Part shown: one piece after another, positions 34,664 through 42,916 of the stretch
Numbering within the stretch: position 1 is the first letter of the stretch
How the letters are laid out: each line of letters starts with the position of its first letter
Origin: Fidelibacterota bacterium
GTDB lineage: Bacteria; Fidelibacterota; Marinisomatia; SCGC-AAA003-L08; TS1B11
DNA: 64,000 nt
Assembly (NCBI GenBank): GCA_004124295.1
Contig: SCKI01000001.1
Span: 248,001 to 312,000, forward strand
Direction: 5' to 3'
The notes under the pieces: model-generated
What the model was told of the DNA's origin: nothing
The model's database searches: none
Seen by the model: only the letters and a program-made list of their open reading frames with translations
Program-made: the position numbers and the translations under genes

Positions 34664-35504
34664 TTATTCGATTTCCGACAATATCAGAAAACTGTCATTT
34701 GGGAAATTCAGCGCACGAAGATCCTTGGGATTGGGTTTTCCACCCCACGGCTCTTTATCCAGAATAATAAGGGATCTGATGAATGGGACAATTAAAACAT
34801 CGGACCACAGTGATGCCCATATGCTGGCCACCGCGAGCGTTGAAATGTGGCATAGAGCCATCCATAGTTTTTTATTGTCAGTCGCGGTAACTGACCGCAG
34901 TCGCCTTTGGGCATCTGTCGCCGGATATTATTCGAGCCACTATGTAATGCGCGCGTTCGCCTACTCGATGGGGTTGTTCAAGTCATTCATAGAAGGAGCA
35001 GCAATTCAGGTTGTAATCCTCGACGAGAATCTTTCATGTTTGAAACTTGAAGGGGAAAAATACAAAAAGGGAGAACATAGTTTTTATTGGATGGTAGTGA
35101 AGGAGCATCCCGCGATCAGGCCCAATGCCCTATTCCGTATAAACCCACCCAAAAGCGAAAAGTCTGAATCCTTTCATCGCACAACTGCAAATTACACTGA
35201 CCACGTAAATGACTTTACCCGCTTAGTGTTTCCAGATGGAGCAAGCATGAGGGAAAGTGTTCAGAGGATAAGCCGAATGCGGAGGAATTTGGACACCAAT
35301 TCATCAATTGAACTCAATGGATACCCAGATGTAATAAATGTCCAAATTTTGGCGTTTCAGAGAATCATTGCGTATCGTGACTATTTCGATCAAAAAGTAT
35401 CTGATAACCGTTTCTGGAAAGCCCATCGAACCCCGCAGTGGGCTAGAGACACAATGTTGTATCAAGTGGAGTCCACCGGCTTAGAAGCTATTGATCAGCA
35501 GTGA
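34653..35504 (+). CDS. Uncharacterised protein of a DGQHR cassette
   Basis: The 283-residue protein has no recognised family. It is predicted mostly helical in its middle part (SRLWASVAGYYSSHYVMRAF) and has a C-terminal RFWKAH (R-x4-H) sequence; both features are reminiscent of HEPN proteins, but this is weak. The ATG at 34653 overlaps the end of the DGQHR gene, so the two are translationally coupled and probably work together. A TTG at 34644 is an alternative start. It converges on a Dam-type methylase gene. AT-rich composition again suggests acquisition. Confidence 0.6.
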   Translation: MPIDYSISDNIRKLSFGKFSARRSLGLGFPPHGSLSRIIRDLMNGTIKTSDHSDAHMLATASVEMWHRAIHSFLLSVAVTDRSRLWASVAGYYSSHYVMRAFAYSMGLFKSFIEGAAIQVVILDENLSCLKLEGEKYKKGEHSFYWMVVKEHPAIRPNALFRINPPKSEKSESFHRTTANYTDHVNDFTRLVFPDGASMRESVQRISRMRRNLDTNSSIELNGYPDVINVQILAFQRIIAYRDYFDQKVSDNRFWKAHRTPQWARDTMLYQVESTGLEAIDQQ

Positions 35505-35534
35505 AATGTATGGGCTCCAAGAGAACGATATTTC

Positions 35535-35550
35535 AAAAAGGGGATTCCCC
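35535..35550 (-). terminator. Weak terminator of the dam-like gene
   Basis: On the minus strand, GGGG-AAT-CCCC is followed by TTTTT, 9 nt after the stop codon of the Dam-like gene. The stem is short (4 bp, perhaps 5), so termination may be partial. Confidence 0.4.
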
Positions 35551-35558
35551 CGGACAAT

Positions 35559-36371
35559 TTAAAGAGCTGCCCGATAAGATAGATTGCTGAAAAGCAACTC
35601 ATCTACCACGGACCTACCCTTTCGCTTTCCAGATATAACACTTTGTCGGCTCAATCTTGAGAGTGTAAAAGAGTCTTTGTACAGGGCTTTTACACTGTCT
35701 TGATATGCATTGCTACCAATGATGAGGGTACCTCGTTCTGATGCTCCAACCAGTGTCTTGGCTAGACGCTCTTGATCTAACCAAGAAAATAGGACTTCGT
35801 TGTACTTAATAAATGAATTATTGTTGTGTCGTACGGTGTATGGCGGATCAATATATATTAAATCGCCTTCGGTAGAGAGCGAAATAACCTCTTCAAAATC
35901 GGCAACTCGTAGATCCGCACCTTTGAGAAGTTTTGAAACTTTTTCAAAGTCATCATCCTTAAACACTACAGAAGATTTTGTGCCAATAGGAACATTGAAC
36001 TGTCCCATCTTATTGACTCGGTAGAGGCCATTCCAGCAGGTCCGGTTTAGGTAGATAAATTTCGCCGCCTTGGCCTGTAGGTTGCGCGGAAATGTTGATC
36101 TAATCCTATAGTAATAGTCATTTGAGTGTTTCCGATGATGTTGCTTGAGTAGCTGGAACACCGTATCCCAATCATCTTTAATAGCCTGATAACATTCTAT
36201 TAACTGAGCGTTAGAATCGCATAGGATCGCACTGGAAGGCTTAAAATGAAAAAACATTGCACCACCACCCAGGAACGGTTCAATGTACAGCCCCTTGTGT
36301 GGCGGAATAATTTTGGGCTGTTGCTGGGTCAACCAGCGTTTACCACCCGCCCATTTTAAAAAGGGCTTCAT
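35559..36371 (-). CDS. Dam-type DNA adenine N6-methyltransferase
   Basis: The 270-residue protein has the D12-class order of motifs: FLKWAGGKRW at 4-13, EPFLGGGA (motif I) at 31-38, and the catalytic IDPPY near residue 175. This defines an alpha-class N6-adenine methylase like Dam or the DpnII-type modification enzymes. No cognate endonuclease is obvious; the convergent cassette (DGQHR plus an unknown protein) may be its partner. It shares the low GC content of that cassette. Confidence 0.9.
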   Translation of the reverse strand: MKPFLKWAGGKRWLTQQQPKIIPPHKGLYIEPFLGGGAMFFHFKPSSAILCDSNAQLIECYQAIKDDWDTVFQLLKQHHRKHSNDYYYRIRSTFPRNLQAKAAKFIYLNRTCWNGLYRVNKMGQFNVPIGTKSSVVFKDDDFEKVSKLLKGADLRVADFEEVISLSTEGDLIYIDPPYTVRHNNNSFIKYNEVLFSWLDQERLAKTLVGASERGTLIIGSNAYQDSVKALYKDSFTLSRLSRQSVISGKRKGRSVVDELLFSNLSYRAAL

Positions 36372-36572
36372 GATCGATGGAATATCATACGATCAGAGCC
36401 CGGATAACAACTTGTATAACATTATTTGTACCAGGAATGTTTAATGTCACCCTTTCCCTATTTTCTCTTGGGGAAGCGCCGACCTGAAAATCAATCCCGA
36501 ATCGCTGTGCCCCGGTACATGTTGTGCCGATAGGACTCTCCCGCAATTCCCCCTTCTATGCCCCTTGCCCCC

Positions 36573-37316
36573 CTACTTCCTCGCCGCCATGATCGCCTCC
36601 GGCCGGAGGGTGACCCCAATCGTCAGGTAGAAGCCGCTCAGGCTGGCCTTTACCTTGTCGCCGCTATCGAGAAAGTAGTCGGTGCCGGCAGTGGACAAAC
36701 CGGCCTTCAAGAACCGCAGGCCGCTCTTCAGCGATAGGCCGAACATGTCATTGATCATGTAGTTGGCGCCGCCAGTGAGGACAAAACCGAGGCCCGGGCT
36801 GCGGCTGATTTTGTTGTCGAAGTCGCCGCCGGAGTCATTGCCGAGATATTCGCCACTGACCCAGCCGATGAGGATTCCGCCGCCGAACTCGGCAGTCGCG
36901 CCGTCCAGCTGCTCGACAGGCAAAATCATGCTGGCATGGAAGGAGGCGATGGCCGGTTGCATCACCAGCCGCTGAAAGCCGCCAAAAAAGATCGACGAAC
37001 CCCACAGGGCATGGTCGGCGGGGAAAATGATGCCGATCCCCGGCGCCAGCCAGCCCTTGCGGTCGGGGAGCGCGATGATGTAGCGGCCCTCCAGGGCAAA
37101 GAAGGCCGGCGAGCCTTGATCCACCTTGCGGCCGGGATCGCCGGTTTGCTCGGCCCACCAGGTGTCGAGGTTGCCCCGGCGGTAGCTGTTCAGCAGCGTG
37201 CTGGAAAGGGTCACCTCGAGGGTCCCGTCAGCCACGGCTTGGGATGATGGTAATTGAGCTTCAGCCACGGACGGGGTGAGGCAGGAAACGGCGAGGGAAA
37301 GGATCATCAGGCGCAT
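36573..37316 (-). CDS. Predicted outer-membrane beta-barrel protein
   Basis: The 247-residue protein has a signal peptide ending SVAEAQ. The mature part alternates hydrophobic and glycine-rich strands (LEGRYIIALPDRKGWLAPGIG, in pieces; FGGGILIGWVSGEYLG; LGFVLTGGANYMINDMFGLSLKSG). This fits a small outer-membrane barrel of roughly 8-10 strands. The family was not recognised. It is monocistronic by appearance. Confidence 0.6.
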   Translation of the reverse strand: MRLMILSLAVSCLTPSVAEAQLPSSQAVADGTLEVTLSSTLLNSYRRGNLDTWWAEQTGDPGRKVDQGSPAFFALEGRYIIALPDRKGWLAPGIGIIFPADHALWGSSIFFGGFQRLVMQPAIASFHASMILPVEQLDGATAEFGGGILIGWVSGEYLGNDSGGDFDNKISRSPGLGFVLTGGANYMINDMFGLSLKSGLRFLKAGLSTAGTDYFLDSGDKVKASLSGFYLTIGVTLRPEAIMAARK

Positions 37317-37633
37317 GCTTACCTCCTTGCAGCCTGCTGAAACTAAGCAGGAAAAACCTGATTCTCAACGGGCAAAAGCAATCCGGGATGCGGGATGGAT
37401 TGCAGATGGGAGATGCGGGAAGTTGGACGCTGGATGTTGGATGTGGAATGTTGGGTGTCTGCCGCGACCCCCCTCACGACCGCTCACGGATACCAGATGA
37501 CGATAGGCTCTGGACTTATAACCTGAAACCTGAAACCTGCAACTCCCCGCTACCCGCTACTTTGCTCACGGCCCATCGCTCACCGCTGCTACGGCCCCCT
37601 GCCCCTGCCACTGGTTACGGCGGCCACTGGCCC
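37317..37633. other. 317-bp intergenic region filled by a word-repeat array
   Basis: Apart from about 60 bp upstream of the beta-barrel gene start (37317-37380), this spacer is a composite word-repeat array, annotated separately. No gene or RNA is recognisable. Confidence 0.65.
37382..37633 (-). repeat. Composite word-repeat array
   Basis: Read on the minus strand outward from the stop codon of the barrel-protein gene at 37634, the order is: CAGTGGCAGGGGCAG words, GCGGTGAGCGATGG/GTGAGCAAAGTAGCGG words, TTGCAGGTTTCAGGTTTCAGG-type words, AAGTCC words, then ACATTCCACATCCAACATCC words. This is the same order of classes as at 28.4 and 40.0 kb. A good match to the 29-bp core is missing here. Confidence 0.75.
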
Positions 37634-38230
37634 CTACTTCCCCTGCCTGAAGTAGTAGTTCAGCGTCACGTTGGTCAGCACCGCAGAGAGAATGGTACGG
37701 GTATTGGACATATAATTGTCCCACTCGCTGGTGTATTCCGTGGTATGGTACACCAGATTGAAGGCCGCTTCACTGCCTATGGAGAACTGGTCCGAGACGA
37801 AATACTCCACCCCTATGCCGGCCGTCAGCCCGATGAGGTCGAGGGCATCCCGGGCCTCCGATTTGTCATCTGCTTCCAGGTCCGAGCCGTTCACGATGGG
37901 TAACAGGTAAAACGCCTCCACCAGTGTGTAGCTGCGCAGATCGCCGGTGCGGGGACCTATGAGCCTCACGCCGACCTTGGGCATGAAGAAATGCACGGAG
38001 AAATCGCGCTCGCCTGAATCGTAATCGCTGCTCCAGCTCCGCTTGGTAGATGCGGCGAAGTAGCCCAGGGACAAGGTCGGCACGATGCTGCGCTCACCCT
38101 GCAACCTTTCGGCCAGCAGTATCTGGACATGTGAAATGGGACCGCCCCGTTTGAAGCTCAGGTTAGGTGTATCGGCCAGCAGGCCCGATACGAGCCCCGC
38201 CAGCAGCAGTAATGTGATACGGTAAAACAT
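37634..38230 (-). CDS. Predicted outer-membrane beta-barrel protein
   Basis: The 198-residue protein begins MFYRITLLLLAGLVSGLLA, a signal peptide. The mature part has alternating amphipathic strands and ends TLNYYFRQGK. I chose the ATG at 38230 because AAAGGAG lies 6 nt upstream; an ATG at 38236 touches the ribosome site and is too close. The family was not recognised; an OmpW/OmpX-like porin fold is plausible. A word-repeat array begins immediately at its stop codon. Confidence 0.6.
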   Translation of the reverse strand: MFYRITLLLLAGLVSGLLADTPNLSFKRGGPISHVQILLAERLQGERSIVPTLSLGYFAASTKRSWSSDYDSGERDFSVHFFMPKVGVRLIGPRTGDLRSYTLVEAFYLLPIVNGSDLEADDKSEARDALDLIGLTAGIGVEYFVSDQFSIGSEAAFNLVYHTTEYTSEWDNYMSNTRTILSAVLTNVTLNYYFRQGK

Positions 38231-38470
38231 GTTCATCTCCTTTTCATCATCACCTGGTTTGTCGATGCCTGGCACCAACCTGCCGGATCATAGGCATTTG
38301 GCGGACGGCTGTTGTCATGGAACTGTCATCGAATTGTAAAAAGATGTCAGGATGAAGGGAGTGCGCCGCATGAGCGGTCGAAAGCGAGCATGTCGGCCGA
38401 GGGATGCATGGTTTTGCACTCCGCCAACAGGATGAACTGAGGCCATGTGCAGCCACGGCCGGGCGCTGCT

Positions 38471-39646
38471 TTAGAACAGGGTTAGGACGAGTTCCGGGGC
38501 GGCGTTGGCCAGAGCGAGGGAGGCGAAGGCGGTCTGCTGAATGATCTGTAACCTGATCCGGCGGGAGACCTCCTGGGCAAAGTCGACATCCTCGATACGG
38601 CTACGGGCCGCTTCAGTATTTGATGTGGCCGAGGCCAGTGTGTCAGACTTGGATTCCAGCCGGAGCATATATTCACCCACGTTCTGGGCGATCTGATTGA
38701 GGGCATTTATGGCGTCATTGATGATCTGCAGGGATTCTGTCGCCTCACTGGCATTCAGCACGGAAAGGGCGGCCGTAATGGCGCTGAAATCGGAGGTGGT
38801 GGAGGCCTGCCCGTTCAAGGTGTCGTCGCTGTTGGTATTGAAGCCCAGCTCTGGAGCGAGATTTGCGGAGATCCCGTCAGTCCATTTGAGGATGACGGTA
38901 ACGGGGCTCCCGAACTTGGTAATGGTGAACAGTCCGGAAGGATCATCGTAGGATACGGAGAAGTTTACGCCGGGTGTGACCGAGGCGGCATCCAGAGCTG
39001 CTTCGACGGCGGCAGCCAGCTGGGACAGGGTATAGGTGCCGGGAGCGACAGTTGCAATGAGCTCGTTGCCGTTTTCCCTGAAGGCCAGACGGTCGTTATC
39101 GCCGGCGGTGATGGTCACAGTACCCCCCACACCGAAGAGATCTATGGAGCCGGCGCTACCGAGGGAAACCTCGAGGATATCCCCGCTGCCAGCACCTGTC
39201 TGGAACACCTTGTTGGAGAAGGAACCGTCGATGAGGCGGGTACCCTGGAAGGAAGTTTCGGCTACAATGTCGTCGATTTCCTGGGAGAGGGCGTCGATCT
39301 GGCCCTGGATGGCCAGGCGCTGGCTGACGTTATAGGAATCGTCCGCCGCCTGGACGATTTTTTCGGTCATGATCATCAAGATATCGGAGATGGCCCGATA
39401 GCCTCCCTCGGCGATGGCAAGCACGTTCCGGGCGGTATGGACATTGCTTAGGGCCTGGGAAAGGCTTCTTCGGCGCGCCTCCAGTCCTCTGGCGATGGAA
39501 TAGCCAGCCGCATCATCGCTGACATGATTGATACGCCGGCCGGTCGACAGCCTGTATAGACTGTCCCCGAGACTGAGATGGGTACGCCGCAGGCTTTCCA
39601 GGGTCCGCAAGGCGACAATATTTGAGTAAACGCGCGTGATGCTCAT
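38471..39646 (-). CDS. fliC: Flagellin
   Basis: The 391-residue protein has the conserved N-terminal D0/D1 helices (NIVALRTLESLRRTHLSLGD, SLYRLSTGRRINHVSDDAAG, then QGQIDALSQEIDDI) and the C-terminal helix (NTEAARSRIEDVDFAQEVSR, then QQTAFASLALAN). The central variable domain is about 180 residues. It forms the flagellar filament after export by the flagellar type III system. No other flagellar gene is present in the window. A sigma28-like promoter lies about 100 nt upstream. Confidence 0.95.
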   Translation of the reverse strand: MSITRVYSNIVALRTLESLRRTHLSLGDSLYRLSTGRRINHVSDDAAGYSIARGLEARRRSLSQALSNVHTARNVLAIAEGGYRAISDILMIMTEKIVQAADDSYNVSQRLAIQGQIDALSQEIDDIVAETSFQGTRLIDGSFSNKVFQTGAGSGDILEVSLGSAGSIDLFGVGGTVTITAGDNDRLAFRENGNELIATVAPGTYTLSQLAAAVEAALDAASVTPGVNFSVSYDDPSGLFTITKFGSPVTVILKWTDGISANLAPELGFNTNSDDTLNGQASTTSDFSAITAALSVLNASEATESLQIINDAINALNQIAQNVGEYMLRLESKSDTLASATSNTEAARSRIEDVDFAQEVSRRIRLQIIQQTAFASLALANAAPELVLTLF

Positions 39647-39749
39647 GCAAATATCCCATACGGATCGCCCGTTTCCGCTACTTTACGTGACGGGCCGTCC
39701 TATTCCACACTCGCGCATATCAATCAGATGATTCGCCCTTCCGTCATCC

Positions 39750-39776
39750 TTATCGGTCGATCTCTCCAAGATTTCA
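39750..39776 (-). promoter_or_regulatory. Sigma28 (FliA)-type promoter of flagellin
   Basis: On the minus strand TGAAATCT, an 11-bp spacer, and ACCGATAA match the flagellar consensus TAAAGTTT-N11-GCCGATAA at 5/8 and 7/8 positions with the exact spacing. It precedes the flagellin ATG by about 100 nt, as expected for a late flagellar gene. Confidence 0.65.
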
Positions 39777-39837
39777 GGGATAAATTTCACAGCATGAATC
39801 ATGCGGGCCTGTAATCCGGAAAGTGCACCCCAAGGAT

Positions 39838-40030
39838 CCTTGGATGTTGGATGTTGGATAATGGATGATGGATGAGGGATGTGGCCGGATGACAGGTGAC
39901 CACTTTGGCCCTCGCAACTCGAAACTTGTAACCCGAAACTTGCTTCTCGCGGTCCGTCTCGGGGGCATCGCCAACCGCCACTGCCAACCCGTCTACGTTC
40001 TACTGCGCCGGCCAGACTGCCACTGCCTCG
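39838..40030 (-). repeat. Composite word-repeat array next to tRNA-Ile
   Basis: From the tRNA 3' end outward on the minus strand the array contains CAGTGGCAG words, a 28-bp version of the core (39988-40015), further TTGGCAGTGGCGG words, GTTTCGGGTTACAAGTTTCG words, and finally CATCCAACATCCAAGG words. The order matches the other arrays. The region from the flagellin start to this array (39647-39837) contains only the flagellin promoter. Confidence 0.75.
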
Positions 40031-40103
40031 TGGGCCCTCCAGGATTCGAACCTGGAACCGACGGATTATGAGTCCGGCGCTCTAACCGTTGAGCTAAGGG
40101 CCC
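40031..40103 (-). tRNA. tRNA-Ile2 (anticodon CAT)
   Basis: A complete cloverleaf is visible: acceptor GGGCCCT/AGGGCCC, D arm TAGCTCAACGGTTAGAGC, anticodon loop CTCATAA, T arm with GGTTCGAATCC, and discriminator A. The anticodon CAT could mean Met or Ile2. The 1-72 G-C pair excludes the initiator, and the C4-G69 and C5-G68 pairs are TilS determinants, so I favour isoleucine tRNA read after lysidine modification. The 3' CCA is not encoded. Confidence 0.88.
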
Positions 40104-40171
40104 GTGCTCTGCCGCCCGCAAATTACCCTCCGGCTCCGCTAACAGAAATAGCGATTATTCCGCCGCCTGCC

Positions 40172-42916
40172 TCAGTTGGTATTAGAGAAGGTAATCTCGT
40201 ACGTCACGCCAGCGTCATCGCGTACCACCAGATTGGCCTCCAGTTGCTTGACCAGGTTTTCCACCAGCTCCAGGCCCAGAGAGGAAGTATTTCCGGTGTC
40301 GTCTTTCGGCAGTCCTACACCATCATCGCTGATGATCATTTTGCAGACCCCGTCATTTTCTTCCAGGGACAGCCGGATAATCCCTTTGCGGCCCTGCGGA
40401 ATGGCGTGTTTCATGGCGTTGGTCACCAGCTCATTGATGATGAGTCCAACCGGGATGGCGGTATCAAGATTCATGGAGATATCGTCAGCTGTCATCTCGA
40501 TGGAGATGGACTGGGAATCAATGGTATACGTATCCGAGAGATACGAAACCAGATCATGCATATATTGTGCAACCTCGATTTCCGCGAGACTATCAAATTG
40601 ATATAAATGTTCATGCAGCAGTGCCATGGCCATTATTCTGGCCCGGCTCTCAGTGAAGGCGCTGGCGAGCTCGGCATTATCGAGCTTGTTTGCCTGCAAT
40701 TGGAGCAGGCTGGAAATAATCTGCAGGTTGTTTTTGACCCGGTGATGGATTTCCTTCAGCAGGATTTCCTTCTCAATCAGCGATTTCCCGATTTTTTCCT
40801 GCGCCAGGACCTGCGCAGTGGTGTCATGCGCCACGTCGACGATCCCATTGATCCCCGGCGTATCGGGCAGGTAGGCGAAGGTGCTGTTGAAGTAGAGTGT
40901 TTCGCCGCTTGGCATAACCGTCTTCAGTGATTCCAGGGTCACAATTTCCCCTGGATGGGCAACCACATATTCAAGGGTCTCCTTCAGCTGCTCGTAACCA
41001 TCGGGATGGGCAAACTCAAGGGCACTGATTCCAATCACATCCTCCGGCTCCATACCGAGCTTCCGGATTGCCGGGCTGCTCCATGTGATTATCCCGTCCT
41101 TATCAAGAATGATGATGAAATCGTTCAAGTTTTCGATGAGAGCGCGGTGCTTTTCTGCACTCGCTTCGAGGGCGATCTTGGCCTGCTCGCGCTCGGTAAT
41201 ATCCCGTGTGACAGTGGCAAAGTTGATCGGTTCGCCACTGGTGGGATGATCAATCCTGAATATATCGAAGAACACGGGGATTTCTGCACCGGTCCCAAAA
41301 TGACGAAAATGAAGATCCCCAGACCAGCGGCCACTATCCATCAATTCAGGCAAGATTTCCTTTTCTAGAATCTCCCGATCGGCATCCGTGAAATAGTCGG
41401 ACATCATGGTACTTAAGAACTGCTCATCATCCTCTATGCCAACCAGCTCCCGCCCAGCACTATTGAGGAACAGTGCGTGACCCTGTAGATCTGCGATACC
41501 GATAAAGTCGGATGAGTATTTCACGATTGAAGCCATCCGCTCAATTTCTTCTTCGGCCTGCTTGCGCTTACTAATGTCTTTTACTACGCTAACGATGCCC
41601 AAAAAGTTGCCCTCATTATCTTGAAGCTTAGATACTGTGTGTTCTGAGGGGAATATTTCGCCGTTTTTCCTTTTCACCTCAAATTCGAAGTGTGCAATTT
41701 TATTCTGCTCGAATGCGGCATTTATTCGCGTTTCGAACTCTACATAATGTTGATGGTCCACGTGGACGAATTCAGTTGATAGCTTCGAAATCTCCTCCAA
41801 TGTGTACCCGAACATTCGACTTGCGGACGAATTAATGTTAAGTATTTCACGGTCAGGTGAAACAACAAAGACGGCATCGACAGTTGATTCGAATATCCCG
41901 CGAAACCATTGCTCAGATTTTTCCAGTTCCTTTTTTGCCTCTTGGCGCTCGGTTATATCAATCAATACGATGCGCCTGAAGTCACCCTCTGGGACATAGT
42001 CAACGGAGAGGCTCACCCACCTGATTTCGCCATCAGCGCGAAGTAACTGTAGTTCCTCCCCCTGGATTTTTTCACCCTTCCTGATGCGCTTGGCAATCCG
42101 CCTGGCTTTCGACTTCCCGCTAGGCGTATCCGCATATTTGTCTATTGCCGATTTTTTCAGCAGTTCCTCCCTGGAATAGCCGGTCAGCTCCACAGCGGCC
42201 TGGTTGACTTTGGAAAATTCACCAAACTTTCCACTCGTGAAGTACGCCAGTGGCATCGATTCGTAGAGATCGCGGTACAATTGTTCACTTTTGCGCAGCT
42301 CTTCCTCAACCTGTTTTTTCTCTTTGATTTCCCTCAGCAAGCGAAGGTTTATTTCGGACAGCTCCCGGCTCCGCTCCTCCATGAAACTTTTGAGTTCTGC
42401 GGAGGCAGCAAGATTGGCCGCCTCGGCTTCCTTTCGACCTGTGATATCAAGGGCGACGCCCTCCAGCCATAGCGGTTTCGATTCACTGTCGTAGGTTGCT
42501 GTGCCCCTATCATGGACCCAGCGGACTTTACCCTCGGTGGTTAAAATCCGGTATTCGATTTCGTATGCCGTACGATCTTCCACGGCCTTGTTCACAGCCT
42601 CGGCCACGCTTTCCCCGTCATCAGGATGTATTATCTCGCCAAACATTATCTCTCCGCTGAGGAACCTCCCGGCAGGATGCCCGCTGAGGGACTCGACGGC
42701 GTCACTGATGTACAGAAGCCTCCAAGGCGCCTCTACCTCGGCGCGGTACACCATGCCCGGCAGATTGGCCACCAGGGTCCTGAAGCGCTCCGCGCTCATA
42801 TCGAATACGCCTGCCTGGGCCTTGTCCTGCTGCGCCCCTTCCTGTGAAGCGACGAGTTTGCGTAAATCATTCAGTTCTGCAATAAGCAAATTCTTCGTTT
42901 TGCTGGAGTCTTTCAT
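40172..42916 (-). CDS. Multi-PAS sensor histidine kinase (HisKA_2 type)
   Basis: From the ATG at 42916 the protein has 914 residues and no membrane segment. Five PAS/PAC modules occupy most of it (for example GMVYRAEVEAPWRLLYISDA, RELSEINLRLLREIKEKK linker, IFESTVDAVFVVSPDREILN, ITWSSPAIRKLGMEPEDVIG). The kinase core is the HisKA_2 form with the phosphoacceptor in EIHHRVKNNLQIISSLLQLQ, followed by an HATPase domain (NELVTNAMKHAI, DDGVGLP). It is a soluble sensor without an adjacent response regulator, so its output is unknown. A TTG at 42967 is an alternative start. Confidence 0.88.
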   Translation of the reverse strand: MKDSSKTKNLLIAELNDLRKLVASQEGAQQDKAQAGVFDMSAERFRTLVANLPGMVYRAEVEAPWRLLYISDAVESLSGHPAGRFLSGEIMFGEIIHPDDGESVAEAVNKAVEDRTAYEIEYRILTTEGKVRWVHDRGTATYDSESKPLWLEGVALDITGRKEAEAANLAASAELKSFMEERSRELSEINLRLLREIKEKKQVEEELRKSEQLYRDLYESMPLAYFTSGKFGEFSKVNQAAVELTGYSREELLKKSAIDKYADTPSGKSKARRIAKRIRKGEKIQGEELQLLRADGEIRWVSLSVDYVPEGDFRRIVLIDITERQEAKKELEKSEQWFRGIFESTVDAVFVVSPDREILNINSSASRMFGYTLEEISKLSTEFVHVDHQHYVEFETRINAAFEQNKIAHFEFEVKRKNGEIFPSEHTVSKLQDNEGNFLGIVSVVKDISKRKQAEEEIERMASIVKYSSDFIGIADLQGHALFLNSAGRELVGIEDDEQFLSTMMSDYFTDADREILEKEILPELMDSGRWSGDLHFRHFGTGAEIPVFFDIFRIDHPTSGEPINFATVTRDITEREQAKIALEASAEKHRALIENLNDFIIILDKDGIITWSSPAIRKLGMEPEDVIGISALEFAHPDGYEQLKETLEYVVAHPGEIVTLESLKTVMPSGETLYFNSTFAYLPDTPGINGIVDVAHDTTAQVLAQEKIGKSLIEKEILLKEIHHRVKNNLQIISSLLQLQANKLDNAELASAFTESRARIMAMALLHEHLYQFDSLAEIEVAQYMHDLVSYLSDTYTIDSQSISIEMTADDISMNLDTAIPVGLIINELVTNAMKHAIPQGRKGIIRLSLEENDGVCKMIISDDGVGLPKDDTGNTSSLGLELVENLVKQLEANLVVRDDAGVTYEITFSNTN

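Noticed and set aside
40031-40103. Initiator tRNA-fMet
   Set aside because: The 1-72 pair is G-C and the anticodon stem lacks the three consecutive G-C pairs of initiators; acceptor pairs point to tRNA-Ile2.
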